From positions 97,710 to 161,709 of the forward strand of contig CAAGIO010000005.1 of NCBI GenBank assembly GCA_900769945.1: 64,000 nt of DNA, in the 5' to 3' direction. A program made the translations under genes and the position numbers. This DNA is from Bacteroidales bacterium (GTDB lineage Bacteria; Bacteroidota; Bacteroidia; Bacteroidales; F082). Within the stretch, counting starts at the first letter, position 1. Each line of letters begins with the position of its first letter. This document shows positions 25,804 to 34,105 of this stretch, in pieces. The notes beneath the pieces were generated by a model, which did no database searches, was not told where the DNA came from, and was given only the letters and a program-made list of their open reading frames with translations.

Positions 25804-25929
25804 ATATTTTATGACAAAATGTCAGTTAAAAAATTATTATTTTTTTATAAAAATTGTAACCTCGCCTTAAGTGATGTGAGTTTTGGTGGTTATGGTGCCG
25901 AAAAGATAATATAAAAGTGTGATATCGTT

Positions 25930-26240
25930 CTACGGCTCAAGGTTAATGGTTCCGTTGTCGTCTGTCTGATACTTGTATTCAGAGTTGTCATTCCCCGTGA
26001 AAAAAGTACAATGCTGTTGTTCTTAATTGTGAGCCTGTTCGGTTTCTCAAGTGCTCCCGTTTGAAAAAGTATTTCCGTGCTGTTCCTTTATTCCTCGAAG
26101 TCAAAGGAGACTTCATTTCCTGCCCCTGTACACATGATTTATGTCTGTTTAGTACATGCTGACAGTGAGAGCAGTAATGAAAAGGTAATTGATAAGCAGC
26201 TCGTTATGAGAAGATAAGAGTTAAAAGCCTCCTTTGTCAT
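25930..26240 (-). pseudogene. Broken small lipoprotein gene
   Basis: Reading the reverse strand from the ATG at 26240 gives MTKEAFNSYLLITSC, then a hydrophobic stretch ending in a lipobox LSAC, then TKQT. The frame is then broken by a TAA at 26139-26141 (codon 34) and by a second TAA at 26088-26090 (codon 51). Between and after the stops it still reads like protein (GNEVSFDFEE, then TEILFQTGALEKP and RLTIKNNSIVLF). At the six-A run 26000-26005 a one-base shift is needed to continue as FTGNDNSEYKYQTDDNGTIN to a TAG at 25930-25932. Three lesions make this a relic of a roughly 100-residue secreted lipoprotein. Family unknown. Confidence 0.6.
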
Positions 26241-26284
26241 CATCGGTATGTTGATTGCCGGAAACTTTTAACTCTCCGTATTAC

Positions 26285-27706
26285 TTAGAATATTCCAGGG
26301 ATGCGGATCCATTCGCGTTCTTGTGCGCAAGTGGCTTCCACCTCTTCTATTGTCTTTGGAATTGGTCGTCCGAGCACTCTGTTGCCTTCGTTGGTGATAA
26401 GGAGGTCGTCTTCGATACGTATGCCGCCGAAGTCCTTGAATGTCTCGACCATCTCGTAGTTGATGAAGTCCTTATGTTTGCCTTGGGCTTTCCAGATGTC
26501 GATTAAAGTAGGGATGAAATATAATCCCGGTTCGTCGGTGACTACGAATCCCGGCTTCAGGACTTTGCCGCAGCGTAAGCAGCTGAATCCCTCTTGTGTT
26601 GAGCGAGGAGTCTCTTTGTCATAACCAACGTTTATCTCTCCAAGTCCTTCCATATCATGGACATCCATTCCGAGCATGTGTCCTAAGCCGTGAGGTTGGA
26701 ACAGATAATGTGCTCCTGCTGCAAGTGCGTCGTCAACGTTTCCTTTCATCAGGCCGATGCCTTTAAGGCCTTCGATGAGTGTTCTCGCTGATAACTTGTG
26801 CATCTCCATATATCTGATGCCCGGACGTGTGTTCTTGATGACTTCCATGTTGGCGTTCAACACTATCTGATAGACATCGCGCTGGCGTGAGTTGAATTTT
26901 CCGCCCACTGGTGTCGTCCTTGTGAAGTCGCTGGCAAGGTAGTTCTCCGTCTCGGCACCACAGTCGCACACCATCATCCTTCCTTCTTGCAGAATGTTGC
27001 CGTGGTTGTGGTTGTGTAATGTCTGGCCATCCATACTAACAATGTTTGGGAAAGACACCAAACCGCCGCGTGCAATGGCTATGCCTTCTATTGTGCCGCT
27101 GATCTCTTGCTCTATCACACCCGGTTTGCACATCTTCATCGCTGTAGTGTGCATATAATATGCTGTCAACGCCGCCCTCTCCATCTCTTCAATCTCAAGC
27201 TGGCTCTTCACCTCGCGCAGACTGACGATGGCCTCAATCAAAAGCTGGCTGACGTAACTCTTCACCTCACAAGTGCAGATGTCAAGATAATTTGCAATCT
27301 TGATTGTCATGTCGCCACGGTATGTGGGTGTGATATGGATTGTGCGCCCTTTCTCCTTGGCTGCCTGTATGTACTCCGGGAAACGGTTGATATCCCTACA
27401 GTCCTTTATTCCAATGGTGTCGCCTTGCTCCGGCAACGACTGTAATGGACCGCACCAAATGATGTCGTCTATCGTCACTTCCTTCCCGAATAATATTTCT
27501 TCACCACTCTCAAAGTCGATGACTCCAACTAAATCCGGGTGGTTGAGACCAAAGAAATATGCGAAATTGCTGTCCTGACGATAATGATATGTGTTGTCAG
27601 GGTAGTTCATCGATGCTTCATCGTTTGCTACGAAAAAAGCGATGCCCTTGTTCATTAATTTTTTCAATGCTGCCCTGCGTTCAGCGTAAACTTCTTTTGC
27701 AAACAT
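26285..27706 (-). CDS. M24B aminopeptidase P family protein (Xaa-Pro), copy 1
   Basis: Removes N-terminal residues before proline, using two metal ions. About 473 residues. An N-terminal AMP_N-type domain (AERRAALKKLMNKGIAFFVAN) precedes the pita-bread catalytic domain. Metal ligands appear in order: DCGAETENYLASDFTRT (two Asp), HGLGHMLGMDVHD (His), VTDEPGLYF (Glu) and RIEDDLLIT (Glu). The cytoplasm is expected, as there is no signal peptide. An ATG at 27754 would add 16 residues, but it lies upstream of the -7 box at 27741-27748, so 27706 is preferred. A second, clearly separate copy lies at 30.1-31.4 kb. Confidence 0.93.
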   Translation of the reverse strand: MFAKEVYAERRAALKKLMNKGIAFFVANDEASMNYPDNTYHYRQDSNFAYFFGLNHPDLVGVIDFESGEEILFGKEVTIDDIIWCGPLQSLPEQGDTIGIKDCRDINRFPEYIQAAKEKGRTIHITPTYRGDMTIKIANYLDICTCEVKSYVSQLLIEAIVSLREVKSQLEIEEMERAALTAYYMHTTAMKMCKPGVIEQEISGTIEGIAIARGGLVSFPNIVSMDGQTLHNHNHGNILQEGRMMVCDCGAETENYLASDFTRTTPVGGKFNSRQRDVYQIVLNANMEVIKNTRPGIRYMEMHKLSARTLIEGLKGIGLMKGNVDDALAAGAHYLFQPHGLGHMLGMDVHDMEGLGEINVGYDKETPRSTQEGFSCLRCGKVLKPGFVVTDEPGLYFIPTLIDIWKAQGKHKDFINYEMVETFKDFGGIRIEDDLLITNEGNRVLGRPIPKTIEEVEATCAQEREWIRIPGIF

Positions 27707-27740
27707 GGTATTTGTTTTTTTGTTGTTTCTATTTTTTGCG

Positions 27741-27748
27741 CAAATATA
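27741..27748 (-). promoter_or_regulatory. -7 promoter element for aminopeptidase copy 1
   Basis: Reverse-strand TATATTTG. It decides the start codon, since transcription from about 27734 excludes the upstream ATG at 27754. Confidence 0.55.
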
Positions 27749-27825
27749 ATACAAAATTTATGGAAAGAGTATGTTTTTTTTGTAATTTTTTATTCACATA
27801 ATGTGGTGGTTGGAAGTTCTCTTTT

Positions 27826-27868
27826 ACAAAAAATAAAGGATAGACAAAAATACAGATGTCTATCCTTT
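27826..27868 (-). terminator. Terminator after the NCS2 permease
   Basis: A perfect 12-bp stem (27857-27868 with 27835-27846, 10-nt loop), then ATTTTTTG on the reverse strand. Confidence 0.85.
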
Positions 27869-27896
27869 AGTTAATAATAATCTGATATTCAATATA

Positions 27897-29210
27897 TTAC
27901 ATAAAGATATATCTTAATACGAAGAGAATAAACAGAATCCACATTGTGATACTGATTTTTTTGAAGTATTCTTTTTTGAAGATACCGCAAATAGAGTTGA
28001 GAGCTACATACGAAATCATGCCGAGCATAATGCCATCAGAGATGCTGTAGGCGAGAGGCATGAGCAATGCAGTGATGAACGAAGGTATTGATTCTGAATA
28101 GTTTCCCCATTCAATGTTTTTCAATGGAGTTGCCATCATGACGCCAACGATGCAGAGAACCGGGCCTGTTGCAGCGTTAGGAATGGCGAGGAACAGTGGT
28201 GAGAAGAACAACGCTATAGCGAATCCTATGGCGATGACGAATGATGTTAGACCGGAGCGTCCGCCTTCTGAGACACCTGCCGCACTTTCAATGTATGTCG
28301 TAGTTGTTGAGGTTCCAAGGCAGGCGCCGGCTGTAGTGGCTACAGCGTCGGCCATCAATATCTTGCTGATGCCGTCGATGTGTCCGTCTTTGTCAACCAT
28401 GTTTGCCTTGACAGAAACACCGACAACAGTTCCGATTGTGTCGAACATATCGATGAACAAGAATGTCAAGACAACGATAAGCATGTTCCATGATAAGATG
28501 TTTCCCCACTCGAATTGGCAGAAAATAGGTTTAATTGAAGGTACCGACGAGACTATGCCGTTGAATTGTGTCACTCCCATTGGGATGCCGATGAATGTTG
28601 TAACGAGAATACCTATTAATAATCCTCCCTTGACTTTCAATATTACGAGTACTGATGTGATGACGAAACCGATAATTGTAAGTATAGATGATGGGCTGCT
28701 GAGGTCACCGAGAGAAACATCTGTGGCCGGGTTGTCAACGATGATGCCGGCGTTTCTCAAACCGATGAACGCTATGTATAAGCCTATACCTGCGCCGATA
28801 GCGTTCTTTAATGTCGTCGGGATAGCATTGACGATGGCTTCTCGTATATTAGTGATTGTCAAGAGGATAAAAATGATGCCCTCGATAAGTATTGCTGTCA
28901 GTGCAAACTGCCATGAATAATCCATTCCGAGGCATACGGTGAACACAAAGAAAGCATTAAGACCCATGCCCGGAGCAAGGCCGAATGGCTTCTTGGCATA
29001 AAATGACATCACAAGGGTGCCTATGATTGCAGCGAGAGCTGTGGCAGTGAATACCGCGTCATTAGGCATGCCACTGTCTGCAAGAGCACTGAAAATGCTA
29101 GGGTTGACAGCGAGAATGTAGGCCATTGTTAGAAATGTCGTAATACCGGCAATCACCTCTGTCCTGACGTTCATCGTCTTTTTGTTGAATCCGAATAATT
29201 TGTTTAGCAT
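27897..29210 (-). CDS. NCS2 family purine permease (AzgA-like)
   Basis: Inner-membrane importer, 437 residues, about 13 hydrophobic helices. AzgA-type hallmarks: RTEVIAGITTFLTMAYILAVNP near the N-terminus, FGLAPGMGLNAFF, and AACLGTSTTTTYIESAAGVSEGGRSGLTS with the NCS2 substrate-site TYIESA-like motif. AzgA-type members carry adenine, guanine and hypoxanthine with protons; the exact substrate here is inferred. The DUF5020 outer-membrane protein gene lies just upstream on the same strand, although a terminator sits between them. Nucleoside phosphorylase and AMP nucleosidase genes occur later in the window. Confidence 0.92.
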   Translation of the reverse strand: MLNKLFGFNKKTMNVRTEVIAGITTFLTMAYILAVNPSIFSALADSGMPNDAVFTATALAAIIGTLVMSFYAKKPFGLAPGMGLNAFFVFTVCLGMDYSWQFALTAILIEGIIFILLTITNIREAIVNAIPTTLKNAIGAGIGLYIAFIGLRNAGIIVDNPATDVSLGDLSSPSSILTIIGFVITSVLVILKVKGGLLIGILVTTFIGIPMGVTQFNGIVSSVPSIKPIFCQFEWGNILSWNMLIVVLTFLFIDMFDTIGTVVGVSVKANMVDKDGHIDGISKILMADAVATTAGACLGTSTTTTYIESAAGVSEGGRSGLTSFVIAIGFAIALFFSPLFLAIPNAATGPVLCIVGVMMATPLKNIEWGNYSESIPSFITALLMPLAYSISDGIMLGMISYVALNSICGIFKKEYFKKISITMWILFILFVLRYIFM

Positions 29211-29244
29211 AAGGATAGTTTTTTTGCTGTTATAAAAATTTAAG

Positions 29245-29282
29245 GGGAAAAAAAGAGGAATAGATTTTTTCGCCTATTCCTC
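29245..29282 (-). terminator. Terminator between the DUF5020 gene and the permease
   Basis: Stem GAGGAATAG/CTATTCCTC (29274-29282 with 29255-29263); on the reverse strand it runs into TTTTTTTCCCC. Confidence 0.8.
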
Positions 29283-29291
29283 AGTCATTAT

Positions 29292-30053
29292 TTAGAAGTT
29301 CCATTTGATGCCTAAGCAAGGATTGACGTGCCAGCCTTTTGTGGTGTTGCCTGTGAAGTTGCAAGCAATCTCGACTTCACCGCCGATGTTGAGGTTGTCG
29401 CAGCCGAAGTGACGTCCAACGTTGTACCAAAGCTGTGGCTCGGTGATGAAAACGCCTGTTGTCTTGACAGGAACAAGGTTCTCAACCCAGATGTTATTCT
29501 CCCACCAGAAATCAGCGAAGCCTGAGAATGCGAGGCCTTTAACTCCGAACAAGTCGTTGCAACCCCATACTATAGTGAACTGCATAGGGACGTCTTGGTC
29601 TTTCTGTGCGATGGTCTTATAAAGCACCTCGAATGTCAAGGTGTATTTGAAGTCTGAGGAGTGGAGGAAGTACTCGGCACCGAAGAGCCAGCAGTTGTTG
29701 ATGCCATAACCGAAGACACCTGGAACAACACCGAGACCTCCGTTATATTCCACGTGTGCGCTCAATGCACCGAGTTTGCTGTTCTGCCAGAAGTTCAATG
29801 AACGTGCTATCTCAGTGTATGCTCCGATAGGTGCGCTATGGTCAACGCCGTCTTTGTGCTGGAACTTGCCGTCATGGGTGATATCGACGAAGAAGAAGGT
29901 GCTTCCCCAGTTGTCGCCCTTAAACATCTCAAGAGTTGTGGTGACGTTCTGACGGTCTTTCCCGAAATCATACATTACCTGAATGTTTGTCTGTGCCTTA
30001 GCAAAGATTGTAGCAGTGAAGAATACCGCTAAAAATAGTAAAGTTTTTTTCAT
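29292..30053 (-). CDS. DUF5020 family outer-membrane protein
   Basis: 253 residues. Signal peptide 1-20 (TIFAKA-QTN). The mature part alternates polar and aromatic residues as in a beta barrel (GSTFFFVDITHDG, WLFGAEYFLHSSDFKYTLTFEVLYKT) and ends GWHVNPCLGIKWNF with a terminal Phe, typical of barrel substrates of the BAM machine. Family proteins resemble nucleoside-specific Tsx-type channels in overall style. Its position just before a purine permease suggests an outer-membrane nucleobase or nucleoside entry route, which is an inference. It starts 24 bases after aminopeptidase copy 2 and is probably co-transcribed with it. Confidence 0.82.
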   Translation of the reverse strand: MKKTLLFLAVFFTATIFAKAQTNIQVMYDFGKDRQNVTTTLEMFKGDNWGSTFFFVDITHDGKFQHKDGVDHSAPIGAYTEIARSLNFWQNSKLGALSAHVEYNGGLGVVPGVFGYGINNCWLFGAEYFLHSSDFKYTLTFEVLYKTIAQKDQDVPMQFTIVWGCNDLFGVKGLAFSGFADFWWENNIWVENLVPVKTTGVFITEPQLWYNVGRHFGCDNLNIGGEVEIACNFTGNTTKGWHVNPCLGIKWNF

Positions 30054-30077
30054 TTTAATAAATTTGAGTTGTTAATG

Positions 30078-31358
30078 TTATTTTGATATTTGTTCAATCT
30101 CTATAGCTAAATCCCCGAATAGGTTTTCTGGCTCATTCTCTGTCACAAGGATGTCGTCTTCAAGCCTGATGCCTATGCCTTCTTCCCTGATATAGATTCC
30201 GGGTTCGCATGTGAGCACCATTCCCGGACGGAAAGGCTCGTATTTGTCGAGGTTGTCGTGGCAGTCGAGACCTACATGATGTGCGACACCATGCATGAGG
30301 TACCTGCTGTACAGCGGGTTGTTAGGGTCTTGGTTCTTAACGTCGTCCTCGGTGAAAAGCCCAAGCCTAATCATCTCCTTCTCCATAAGCCTGTATGTGG
30401 CTTTGTTAATCTCGTCAATGGTGCTTCCAACGGTATAGAGCTTCGTTATCTCTTTCTTCACCCTGAGTACTGCCTCGTAACACTCTTTCTGGCGAGGGGT
30501 GAAGCTCCCGTTGACAGGTATGGTCCTGCTTAAGTCTGATGCGTAATTCTTATATTCACAACCCATGTCTAACAACAACATCTCGTTGTCATTCAATATG
30601 CTGTTGTTCTTTGAGTAGTGCAGGCAACAGGCGTTCTTGCCTCCCGCTATTATTGGCTGGAAGGCGTGTCCGTTAGCATTGTTCATCTTGAAAACGTACT
30701 CCATCTCGGCCTGCATCTCGTATTCGCTGCGCCCAGGCCTAACAGTGTCTTTGATATGTAAGAACGCTTTGCCGGTAATCTCACAAGCCTTCCTCATCAC
30801 CTCAAGCTCCTCCTCCGACTTTATCTTTCTAAGGCTGTTAAGGATAGGTGCTGAACGCTCGAAGGTGTGGAGCGGATACTCATTCATTATCTTCTTTACA
30901 AAACGTTGCTGTATCGTGACAACATCCGAAGAGAAACGTGAATATTCGTAAAGGTTCAGATATACTTTCTCGCTGCTGAGTATCAACTCTTTAAGAATGT
31001 CGTCAAAGCTGTTGGAGTATCTCACTGTGGCACAGCCTGACAGCTCCTTGGCTTGATTGGCGTCAAGCATCTCGCCACGCCAGATAGCTTTCATCTCGTC
31101 GTATGGCTCAATAAACAGTATCTCACGCATCGCCTCGATTGGATGGTCGGGATATAATATCAGGAACGCACCCTCACGGTCAATTCCAGTCAGATAAAAG
31201 AAATCAGAATTTTGTCGGAAAGGAAAACATTGGTCGCCATTTCTTGGCATCTCTTCATTTGCAGTGAATACCGCTATTGAGTTTTTTGCCATCTGTGACG
31301 CAAAATTCTTTCTGTTTCTCACAAATAACGTGTTGGGGATGTTGTTGCTCTGTTCCAT
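30078..31358 (-). CDS. M24B aminopeptidase P family protein (Xaa-Pro), copy 2
   Basis: About 426 residues from MEQSNNIPNTLFVRNRKNF; an ATG at 31400 is possible but would add 14 unlike residues. Metal ligands are all present: LLLDMGCEYKNYASDLSRT, HGVAHHVGLDCHD, TCEPGIYI and RLEDDILVTE. The N-terminal domain has FPFRQNSDFFYLTGIDREGAF, the usual substrate-shaping region of proline aminopeptidases. It differs widely from copy 1, so this is not a recent duplication. The DUF5020 gene follows after 24 bases. The nearest -7 box is more than 200 bases upstream. Confidence 0.93.
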   Translation of the reverse strand: MEQSNNIPNTLFVRNRKNFASQMAKNSIAVFTANEEMPRNGDQCFPFRQNSDFFYLTGIDREGAFLILYPDHPIEAMREILFIEPYDEMKAIWRGEMLDANQAKELSGCATVRYSNSFDDILKELILSSEKVYLNLYEYSRFSSDVVTIQQRFVKKIMNEYPLHTFERSAPILNSLRKIKSEEELEVMRKACEITGKAFLHIKDTVRPGRSEYEMQAEMEYVFKMNNANGHAFQPIIAGGKNACCLHYSKNNSILNDNEMLLLDMGCEYKNYASDLSRTIPVNGSFTPRQKECYEAVLRVKKEITKLYTVGSTIDEINKATYRLMEKEMIRLGLFTEDDVKNQDPNNPLYSRYLMHGVAHHVGLDCHDNLDKYEPFRPGMVLTCEPGIYIREEGIGIRLEDDILVTENEPENLFGDLAIEIEQISK

Positions 31359-31578
31359 GGCTGTTGAATTGTTGTTTGTTATTTTAGGGATAGCATGCAA
31401 TTATGCTTGCGATTTCTCGGAATTTGTTAATAAGACACATTCGGGCTTTTTTCCAACACTTCCACACTTCAGCCTCATGGATAGAGACGGTAGGGTGTTT
31501 GGATAAGTTGGCAACATATTAGTTATCAACAATGATATTGGCAAAAAATATCTCATTATGCTCAATATTTTTTGTTGA
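31359..31578 (-). other. Long leader upstream of aminopeptidase copy 2
   Basis: Between the -7 box at 31579-31586 and the ATG at 31358 lie about 215 bases. They contain a short ORF of 25 codons (MRLKCGSVGKKPEC...) with no family I can name. It may be a repeat-derived segment, an untranslated leader, or a relic. No strong hairpin was found. Confidence 0.35.
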
Positions 31579-31586
31579 CAAAGATA
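31579..31586 (-). promoter_or_regulatory. -7 promoter element upstream of aminopeptidase copy 2
   Basis: Reverse-strand TATCTTTG. It lies far (about 220 bases) from the preferred start codon. Confidence 0.45.
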
Positions 31587-31755
31587 CAAAATCATTTTAT
31601 AAATGAAATAGATTGAAGAGAAATATTTTCCATACTATTTGTCGTGGCTTTTTTCTTTAATATCGAATGATTTTCGTTTTGATGGAAACGATGCTTGCTA
31701 TAATTAATAAGGTGTAGTTTTAAGAAGTAAGGAGAACTTCCTCGATGACTTTGGT

Positions 31756-31790
31756 AAATAAAAAATAGGGCAACAAAATATTGCGCCCTA
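31756..31790 (-). terminator. Terminator after the reverse-strand PorT-like gene
   Basis: Reverse-strand TAGGG..CAA pairs with TTG..CCCTA (2-nt bulge), followed by TTTTTTATTT. Confidence 0.7.
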
Positions 31791-31819
31791 CCTTATATTA
31801 AACAGAAATTTTTCGGGTA

Positions 31820-32464
31820 TTATAAGAGTTTGAAACCAACTGTTGCGGTAAACATGTTTTGTTTAGGATTCTCAAACTCGAAGCTGTAGCCCTCGATATT
31901 GAATTCTTCAGACTCAAAGAATTTTGTGAGGCCGAAGTTGTAGCTGATGTCGAGGGTGAATCTCCAAACATCGACGCCAACCATGACGGCTCCGCTCCAA
32001 AGCACGTTTTTGGCTTCAAGGTCAAGGTCGGTGTTGTGGCTTGCGAAGCTCACCTCGCTTGTCTGTTTCAAGATGAAGTTCATGACTGGGCCAACGTTTG
32101 CTCTGACTTTGAGGAGTTTGGTGTCGAAGACTTGGAATCCTAAATATACCGGAATGCTCATGGTCTGCTCGTTCATTTCAAGTTTTGGGTTAAGGTCAAG
32201 TAATGAGCTTGTGCCTTTTATCTCAAAGACTTGCCCTGTCTTGAAGTAATTGATTTCAGGTTGTACGATGAATCTTCCGATGGTGACGCGCCCGAAGACA
32301 CCGGCTGTGAAATTTGCCTTGTAACTTGCCTGGATGTCATCTTTGTTTATTGACAACTTTGCTGTCTGATAACCAACTTTGGGTCCGATACAGATGTCGA
32401 AGCCTTCTGCTTTTGCTGTGTTGATGAGAAGGACAACTGCGAAAAGAATTAATAGTTTCTTCAT
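31820..32464 (-). CDS. PorT family outer-membrane beta-barrel protein
   Basis: 214 residues. Signal peptide MKKLLILFAVVLLINTAKA, then GFDICIGPKVGYQTAKLSI, the first strand typical of PorT-like small barrels. Alternating strands follow (ASYKANFTAGVFGRVTIGRFIVQPEINYF and MVGVDVWRFTLDISYNFGLTKF), ending TATVGFKLL. The family name comes from a T9SS accessory protein, but most members have no known function. It diverges from another 214-residue barrel gene at 32552, with a shared palindromic promoter between them. Confidence 0.83.
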   Translation of the reverse strand: MKKLLILFAVVLLINTAKAEGFDICIGPKVGYQTAKLSINKDDIQASYKANFTAGVFGRVTIGRFIVQPEINYFKTGQVFEIKGTSSLLDLNPKLEMNEQTMSIPVYLGFQVFDTKLLKVRANVGPVMNFILKQTSEVSFASHNTDLDLEAKNVLWSGAVMVGVDVWRFTLDISYNFGLTKFFESEEFNIEGYSFEFENPKQNMFTATVGFKLL

Positions 32465-32509
32465 AATATAAAATATTTTAAAAATTAATTTTTTTGTTTA
32501 AAAATAGAT

Positions 32510-32525
32510 TATTTTTGCAAAGATA
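32510..32525. promoter_or_regulatory. Overlapping divergent -7 elements TATTTTTGCAAAGATA
   Basis: Forward TATTTTTG (32510-32517) and reverse TATCTTTG (32518-32525) abut at the central GC, forming TAnnTTTGCAAAnnTA. One palindromic site can therefore direct transcription both ways, to the two divergent barrel genes. Confidence 0.55.
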
Positions 32526-32551
32526 TAAAAATTCAAAATAAACATATACAA

Positions 32552-33196
32552 ATGAGAAGAAAATTATTGTTTTTTATTACAATGCTGTTGTTGTCTATAG
32601 GTGCTTCTGCGCAGTTTTTGGAGTATCAGCTGGGTATGAAGGCTTCTGTGGGAATGGATTGGATGGATACCTATTGCGATAATTTCAAAGAAAAGAACAA
32701 AAACGGCGTGTGCTACAAATTCGGGTTGACGGGAACATATTATTTTAAGGAGAGTTACGGCATCACCTCCGGTTTCAACATTGTCATAAGCAGCTTTTCT
32801 AATATCTATAAATTTGAAGACCAACAACTTACATATAACTTCAACAACTCATATTTACAGATTCCTGTTCTTTTGAAGATGAGGACGGGGACATTCTCGC
32901 AGCGACTGCGTTTTTTCAGTGAGATAGGCTATGGCTTGGATATCATGGTAAAGTGCCGCGACAGTTATGGTTGGGACGACGCTGAGGTTGATGGTTTCAA
33001 ACTGCCGAGATATCGTGCCCTGAGCAACTCCTTTATCCTTCATGTGGGCTTGGAGATAGAGGTGATGAATACGAGTACCTTGTTGGTTATGATAAGTTAC
33101 GATGATTTTTTCACTAACATTATCAAGCGTAATGAATATTTTGGTAATTCATTGACGATGAATAATTTGTGCCTTGAGATAGGCTTTTTATTTTAG
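32552..33196 (+). CDS. Outer-membrane beta-barrel protein, PorT-like
   Basis: 214 residues. Signal peptide 1-20 (SIGASA-QFLEY). Beta-strand pattern throughout: YQLGMKASVGMDWMDTY, GVCYKFGLTGTYYFKESYGITSGFNIVI, YLQIPVLLKMRTG, RLRFFSEIGYGLDIMVK and the closing NNLCLEIGFLF with terminal Phe. The motif LQIPVLLK is common in PorT-like barrels. The nitrilase/NadE-like gene starts 4 bases later, so they probably share a message. Function unknown. Confidence 0.78.
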   Translation: MRRKLLFFITMLLLSIGASAQFLEYQLGMKASVGMDWMDTYCDNFKEKNKNGVCYKFGLTGTYYFKESYGITSGFNIVISSFSNIYKFEDQQLTYNFNNSYLQIPVLLKMRTGTFSQRLRFFSEIGYGLDIMVKCRDSYGWDDAEVDGFKLPRYRALSNSFILHVGLEIEVMNTSTLLVMISYDDFFTNIIKRNEYFGNSLTMNNLCLEIGFLF

Positions 33197-33200
33197 TTAG

Positions 33201-34103
33201 ATGAGGATAACATTAGGACAGATAGGTTGTGTTGCCGGTGATGTTGAGGGCAATGTGGCTAAGATAATTGATGCTGCTAACCGTTCAAAAGGCTCGTCGC
33301 TGGTGATTTTCCCTGAGCTTTCGGTCAGTGGAGGTATGCCTGTTGAGATGCTTAAACAAGATAGTTTTATTGATAAGTGTGAGGCAGCTCTTGAAAGGAT
33401 TTCGGTTGAATGTGAGTCAGTGCCGGTTCTTCTGGGGTGCCCCATACGAAACAACAGCGGAAAAGGCAAACCTCTGTTCAATGCAGCGGTGTATCTATTT
33501 CAAGGTCAGCGTAAGACATTTATTAAGAGACAGTTAGGTCTCTCTTTCTTAGATGAGGCGGATTTGTTCGAGCCTTCTGATGATGACGAACTGCTTCAGG
33601 TTGGCTGCCATAAGTTTGCGGTGACAATAGGTGACGACCTCGCAAATGTTGGTGATGACGATTTGTTGCTGAAAAACCGGGTTGACGACCTGCGCTGTCT
33701 TGAACCTGACGCTATTATTAATATAGGTGCAAGCCGTTTCGGTGCCGTTAGCTCTGCACAACGACGTAATACGTTGCGTATGAACGTGCTAAAGACGGAA
33801 CGCCCGCTCTTCTTCGTTAATAATGTAGGGCAGACGAATGACGCCGTTTATGATGGGGGCTCAATGGTCTTCGGATATGAAGGCTATGTCGTTGCAACAG
33901 CACCATTCTTTGAGGAGAAAGTCCTTGATGTTGATTTACAATGTCTTATATCGATGCGCCATGATGATGTCCAAGAATATGCAAGCAAACAAGAACTTGT
34001 ATTAAAAGCCTTGTTAGAAGGAAAGACGATGGAAGATATTGTGTCTCAAGGTTTTGACAGGACACTCGTAGGTGATGTTGTTAAGATGCGCCAGAGCATT
34101 TAG
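33201..34103 (+). CDS. NadE-like nitrilase-fold protein, nucleophile lost and synthetase domain missing
   Basis: 300 residues. Residues 1-245 match the glutaminase (nitrilase) domain of glutamine-dependent NAD synthetase: LGQIGCVAGDVEGNV, VIFPELSVSGG (Glu39), LLGCPI, FIKRQLGLSFLDE (Lys109, Glu119), IINIGASRF, VYDGGSMVFGYEGYVVATAPFFEE. The nucleophile block, usually ICEDxW, reads IGDDL here, so Cys is Gly144. The last 35 residues (LEGKTMEDIVSQGFDRTLVGDVVKM) resemble the extreme C-terminal tail of NadE, while the P-loop synthetase domain between is absent; full NadE is about 550-650 residues. The reading frame is open, so it is either a decaying gene or a repurposed non-enzymatic protein. Domain assignment is from memory of the family. 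Confidence 0.75.
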   Translation: MRITLGQIGCVAGDVEGNVAKIIDAANRSKGSSLVIFPELSVSGGMPVEMLKQDSFIDKCEAALERISVECESVPVLLGCPIRNNSGKGKPLFNAAVYLFQGQRKTFIKRQLGLSFLDEADLFEPSDDDELLQVGCHKFAVTIGDDLANVGDDDLLLKNRVDDLRCLEPDAIINIGASRFGAVSSAQRRNTLRMNVLKTERPLFFVNNVGQTNDAVYDGGSMVFGYEGYVVATAPFFEEKVLDVDLQCLISMRHDDVQEYASKQELVLKALLEGKTMEDIVSQGFDRTLVGDVVKMRQSI

Positions 34104-34105
34104 AA

